DNA of 8,081 bases from Humisphaera sp. (GTDB taxonomy: Bacteria; Planctomycetota; Phycisphaerae; Tepidisphaerales; Tepidisphaeraceae). Location: assembly GCA_025351525.1 (NCBI GenBank), contig JANXVV010000461.1, forward strand, positions 1 through 8,081, in the 5' to 3' direction. Below, piece after piece: positions 4,940 through 8,081 of the stretch. Made by a program: the position numbers and the translations under genes. The notes beneath the pieces are model-generated. The model searched no databases. It was not told the origin of the DNA and worked only from the letters and a program-made list of their open reading frames with translations. The first letter of the stretch is position 1. Each line of letters starts with the position of its first letter.

Positions 4940-7204
4940 TTACTTGTCGGCTTTTTCCTGAAGCTCCTTAAATCCCTCGTCCAACATATCGCGTATGCCT
5001 ACCGTGGACTGAATCTTGTCTTCGAGTTTCAACGCGACCGGCTGCGGGGCCGCCGCGACAATACGCGACTTGGCGGGGATCGCATCGCCGTCCTCAGTGT
5101 TGTTCGTATCCCCCGGCTCGTCCGGCAGCGGTTCGCTGATCGACGCCTGCGGTGACGGCACGGTCGGTTGCGTCGCGGGTGCGACCACCAAAGGTGGCCG
5201 CGTTGGCTGGGTCGCCGGCACGATCGCGACCGGCATCGTGGTCGGAACCACTACCGCCGTGGTCACCGCGCGGTCCAGCAAAATCTGCTGACGAACGAAC
5301 GTTCGGATACCGCTGTTGTCCACCGCCGTCACTTCCTTGCCCGAAACCTTCTGCTTCAATTCGATGGCTTCCAGGAAAGTGGGATTCAAATTCGTGGCAC
5401 AGTTCAGATGCCACAGCACCTTCTGCCGATTGGGGTTGGGTTTATTCCACTCGGCCACCGCCTGTTCATAGGAGCACTCAGCCAGCCGTTCACGCCCGAA
5501 AAACATCATCCCGGTCCGAACCCCGACGCGCATTTTTTCCGCTTCCTTCAACTGCGCCTCGGACTGCCGGCTGTACATCGAATCATCCTTGATCAGATGC
5601 GGCGTCAGCAGAATAATCACTTCCTCACGCTGCGTACTGTCCTTCTGATTGCGGAACAAGTTGCCGATCCATGGGATGTTGCCGATGCCCGGAACCTGGC
5701 TGCGGGAAGTCTGTGAAGTTTCGCGGAACAGGCCGCCGATTACGACGGTATGCCCGTCTTTGACCATGATGTTGGTCGTGCTTTCGGTGGTTAGTTTCGT
5801 CGGGGGAAGATCCGCCGCACGCGACGGCAACGGCGTGCTGTCCTCTGGGTGGACTTCCATGCGGATATAACCGTCATCCCCGATGTAGGGTCGAATGATG
5901 AGCAGGGTGCCCGTCTCCAGGAAGTCCACTTCCTGCTGAATGATGCCGGTGGCGCTGGTGGTGGTCTTGCCGCGGAAGGGATCCTGCCGGGCTACTTTCA
6001 CTTCACCCTTTTGCTTGTTGAGCATCAGGATTTTGGGATTCGCCATCACGACGGTGTTGGTGACTTCCTCAAGAGCTGAAAGAAACACTGCGACGTTGTT
6101 GGTGATGACGCCCGCCCGCAATCCGCCCGCCGGCACGCCGGAGGTGAATCCGGTGCCGACCGCGCTCAAACCCTTGCTGGTCAGCGGGCCCGCCTTGGAG
6201 TTATCGACGATGGTTCCGCTCAACGCCTCGGTGGTGGAACTACCCGCCGCCCCCAGGGCATTGAAGTTCACACCGCCCAGCAGTGTGAAGTCGATGCCGA
6301 GTGCATTGTCCTCGCTCAAGGCCGCCCGCAAAATGGTGGCTTCCACCAGAATCTGCTGCGGGCGCTTGTCGATGTCCTTCAGAATTTTGTCGATGCGATC
6401 CAGATTTTCCTGATAGTCGGTGACGACCATCATGTCCTCAACTGCATGGGTGTTCCCTCCGGTTTCTTTCGATGAACTGTCGATGCCCGACAGCGCCGGT
6501 GCGGTGATCGCCACCTGTCCCTCACTGCTGAGCACCGGCTTGATCATCGTCTGTGCATTGATCGCCGGCGTGTAATACAGATGAAACACATGGGTGATCA
6601 ACTTGTGACTGTTCTTGGTCTCATCCGCGATCTCCTTGGCGGACATCACGTAGATGACATTCCCCTTCTCGCGATAGCCGTACCCATTGGCCTGGAGAAT
6701 GGCGTCGAGCGCCTCTTTGATCGTCACGTCATAGAGGTTGGCGGTGATCGTGCCGCGAACCTCTTTGCTCGGCAGGATGTTGGTGTTCGACTGCATGCTC
6801 AACATGCGAAGCACTTCAACCAGGTTCGCATCATTGACGTGAATCTCGACCGTTCCGGAGTCCTTGCTCACGGCCACATCGCCTGCGGCAATGCTTTTGC
6901 CAGCCGACGCCGCCGGCTCGGGCACGATGACTTTCGCATCGTCCTTCTCATCGCCCGAATCCGTCCTGGCGTCTTTGGCCAGGATCTTTTCGAGCGTTTT
7001 GGCGAGTTCCTTCGTCGGAGCGGTGGTCGGGGCATGGTCGTCAGGCACGGCCCGCACTTCAGTGCCGTTCGCGGCACCATCGATCGGCGGCGTGGACAGC
7101 TTCGTCACGTTTACCGCGATGACCTGACCGGAATAAACGGACGCGGCGGCCAAAAAAAGAATGCCCGCATTTCTCTTCCATTTTGATTTCAAGGTGCGAT
7201 TCAT
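4940..7204 (-). CDS. Outer-membrane secretin, PilQ/GspD family, with long C-terminal tail
   Basis: This 754-residue protein should form the multimeric outer-membrane gate of a type II secretion or type IV pilus-like machine. A basic N-terminus and hydrophobic stretch (about 10-31) form the signal sequence, followed by an acidic, Ala/Thr-rich linker. An N0/STN-like domain spans about 117-190 (VNDANLVEVLRMLSMQSNTN), and one N1-type secretin_N domain about 200-282. The secretin barrel domain covers about 284-540, with NIMVKDGHTVVIGGLF at 478-493 and the lip motif VPGIGNIPWIGNLF at 504-517. With only one N1-like module it is closer to PilQ than to classic GspD (N1-N2-N3). An unusual tail of about 210 residues follows: a helical part (545-645), a Pro/Thr/Val-rich low-complexity stretch (646-725) and a terminal amphipathic helix. 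GGAG lies six bases before ATG 7204; the frame stays open upstream to a TTG at 7276, but that region looks non-coding. Confidence 0.95.
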   Translation of the reverse strand: MNRTLKSKWKRNAGILFLAAASVYSGQVIAVNVTKLSTPPIDGAANGTEVRAVPDDHAPTTAPTKELAKTLEKILAKDARTDSGDEKDDAKVIVPEPAASAGKSIAAGDVAVSKDSGTVEIHVNDANLVEVLRMLSMQSNTNILPSKEVRGTITANLYDVTIKEALDAILQANGYGYREKGNVIYVMSAKEIADETKNSHKLITHVFHLYYTPAINAQTMIKPVLSSEGQVAITAPALSGIDSSSKETGGNTHAVEDMMVVTDYQENLDRIDKILKDIDKRPQQILVEATILRAALSEDNALGIDFTLLGGVNFNALGAAGSSTTEALSGTIVDNSKAGPLTSKGLSAVGTGFTSGVPAGGLRAGVITNNVAVFLSALEEVTNTVVMANPKILMLNKQKGEVKVARQDPFRGKTTTSATGIIQQEVDFLETGTLLIIRPYIGDDGYIRMEVHPEDSTPLPSRAADLPPTKLTTESTTNIMVKDGHTVVIGGLFRETSQTSRSQVPGIGNIPWIGNLFRNQKDSTQREEVIILLTPHLIKDDSMYSRQSEAQLKEAEKMRVGVRTGMMFFGRERLAECSYEQAVAEWNKPNPNRQKVLWHLNCATNLNPTFLEAIELKQKVSGKEVTAVDNSGIRTFVRQQILLDRAVTTAVVVPTTMPVAIVPATQPTRPPLVVAPATQPTVPSPQASISEPLPDEPGDTNNTEDGDAIPAKSRIVAAAPQPVALKLEDKIQSTVGIRDMLDEGFKELQEKADK

Positions 7205-7358
7205 AGTCCTCTCCAGATGGGCCGCATCGGGCGGGCTATCGGAAGCCGTGCCGCGACGTGGGCCGTAGAATTTCAACGATGTTCCAACTACAACAACTCC
7301 GCCATGAGCATCGCCAGAGCCACTGCCTCAACGCTCATCTGGATGTTTCACTTCGCCA
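7205..7358. other. Intergenic spacer before the secretin gene
   Basis: These 154 bp separate the GspB/PilP-like stop from the secretin start. I found no convincing promoter hexamers, terminator hairpin or RNA gene, only the GGAGAGG ribosome-binding region next to ATG 7204. A 16-codon minus-strand frame (7288-7338) has no ribosome-binding site. Read-through from the upstream gene is the simplest explanation for secretin expression. Confidence 0.5.
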
Positions 7359-7988
7359 TCACTTGAACGCGACCTCGAATTTCGAGCCCTCGCGCTCCAG
7401 CAGAATTCCTCGGGCCGTGATCTTCACAACGCGGAAACCGGCGACGACCTCACCTTCATTCAGCAACCGCCCATCCACCATGACCTTTGGCGTCGGACCC
7501 ATGAGGATGCTCTGCAGGTGCAGTTGGGCGGCTTGCCATTGAAGGCTTCCCACCGACTGCGAATGACTATCCTGATCTTCGGCTCTTAAAGCGCCTGACT
7601 TGGCCAGCCGATCCCAGAATCCTTCATTCGCGATACCACTTACCGGGCCGCCCGGCACTGCCGGCTTCGACCCATCCTGCGGGAAGCGGTCCAGGTTGAT
7701 ATAAAATATGTTTCGAGTGACGGGCGAGACCGGTCCGCGCGACCAGGCGATAAATGGCTCTGAATTTGGATGGGCCTGAACGGTTGTTTCGCGCTTGTCG
7801 GCTGGGGGATTTGATTGAGACGAAATGGCGGCGGCGGCTTTGTGCGGGCCTGTGTTTACCCAGATGCGTAAGCAACCGATTCCGATGAGAACGAGCAATG
7901 CCGCAGTGCCCCAGACGATCCTCGGGTGGATCCGGGCCATGTTTTCAATCAATTGTTTGAGTCCAGGTATATTCATCTTGCCAGGCAT
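7359..7988 (-). CDS. Bitopic inner-membrane protein with GspB/PilP-like C-terminal domain
   Basis: A 209-residue protein with a short cytoplasmic N-terminus, one transmembrane segment (about 24-44, VWGTAALLVLIGIGCLRIWV) and a Pro/Ser/Ala-rich periplasmic linker. The C-terminal module (about 153-209) contains LHLQSILMGPTPKVMVDGRL, then NEGEVVAGFRVVKI and ILLEREGSKFEV. That pattern of a small beta domain with an 'x-G-P-x-P-x-x-x-V-x-G' turn resembles the C-terminal domain of GspB and, more loosely, GspC and PilP. These are inner-membrane partners that contact secretins. Placement directly before the secretin gene fits this role, as in pilP-pilQ order. GAAGGTG lies about five bases before ATG 7988, which supports that start over the internal ATG at 7976. 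Family assignment is by pattern and context, so GspC or PilP remain alternatives. Confidence 0.85.
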   Translation of the reverse strand: MPGKMNIPGLKQLIENMARIHPRIVWGTAALLVLIGIGCLRIWVNTGPHKAAAAISSQSNPPADKRETTVQAHPNSEPFIAWSRGPVSPVTRNIFYINLDRFPQDGSKPAVPGGPVSGIANEGFWDRLAKSGALRAEDQDSHSQSVGSLQWQAAQLHLQSILMGPTPKVMVDGRLLNEGEVVAGFRVVKITARGILLEREGSKFEVAFK

Positions 7989-8081
7989 TCAATCACCTTC
8001 GTGGCACGCGCTTCCAGCCCGTGTTGACGGTGTAAACTTTAGAAGACTTTTCAAAATGGGTGCTTTGAATAAGGTGGCATG
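7989..8081. other. Right-edge region with a degenerate palindrome; possible upstream gene end
   Basis: A hairpin CACGCGCT-TCC-AGCCCGTG (8005-8023, one mismatch) resembles the perfect palindrome at 3488-3518, and the terminal AAGGTGGCATG (8071-8081) is an inverted match to 4873-4883. These suggest an extragenic region. However, two minus-strand frames are open from the edge: one stops with TGA at 7993-7995, the other with TGA at 7989-7991, directly abutting the next ATG. Either could be the 3' end of an upstream operon gene; I cannot decide from 93 bases. Confidence 0.4.

Noticed and set aside
6581..7186. Plus-strand open frame of 201 codons
   Set aside because: Antisense to the secretin N-terminal domains; His/Gly/Arg-rich composition is typical of a complement of GC-rich coding DNA.
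7205..7276. N-terminal extension of the secretin to a TTG at 7276
   Set aside because: ATG 7204 has a good ribosome-binding site and is followed at once by a basic signal-sequence start; the extension has no signal-like character.
7288..7338. 16-residue minus-strand frame (MSVEAVALAMLMAELL) before the secretin
   Set aside because: No ribosome-binding site precedes it and nothing suggests a leader-peptide attenuator; likely chance.

Overview
The window looks like part of a Planctomycetota chromosome, possibly a member of Phycisphaerae. This is a judgement from several signs: GC-rich coding sequence, the style of the GAF/HD-GYP and PhoR-like signalling proteins, a PilQ/GspD-type secretin with an odd C-terminal tail, and GC-rich extragenic palindromes that I associate with planctomycete genomes. 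No marker gene fixes the taxon. All six genes I can support are on the minus strand, so transcription runs from right to left.

Right half (about 4.9-8.0 kb): an envelope secretion or pilus module. A small bitopic protein with a GspB/PilP-like C-terminal domain (7359-7988) is followed by a large outer-membrane secretin (4940-7204). A textbook Rho-independent terminator (4888-4922) closes this unit. After a repeat-rich spacer comes a TPR-repeat lipoprotein (3521-4708), whose type and position resemble PilF/PilW pilotins. It is followed at once by a perfect extragenic palindrome (3488-3518).

Left half (1-3.3 kb): a signalling module. A membrane-bound PhoR-type sensor histidine kinase (1876-3333) and a stand-alone CheY-like receiver (1426-1854) are 21 bp apart and almost certainly co-transcribed. 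After a 269-bp repeat-filled spacer comes a GAF-containing protein (1-1156). Its C-terminus runs off the left edge just as an HD-GYP cyclic-di-GMP phosphodiesterase domain begins.

The spacers are the most unusual part. The 1157-1425 and 4709-4939 gaps share an identical 36-bp palindromic block and a common composite layout (hairpin, variable spacer, AAAGACACAGG, second arm). The 3334-3520 gap and the right edge (7989-8081) carry strong and weak members of a second palindrome family. I see no RNA gene, CRISPR array, transposase or phage gene. A tempting working model is that the two-component pair and the c-di-GMP enzyme regulate the neighbouring secretin machine, but the link rests on gene order alone.
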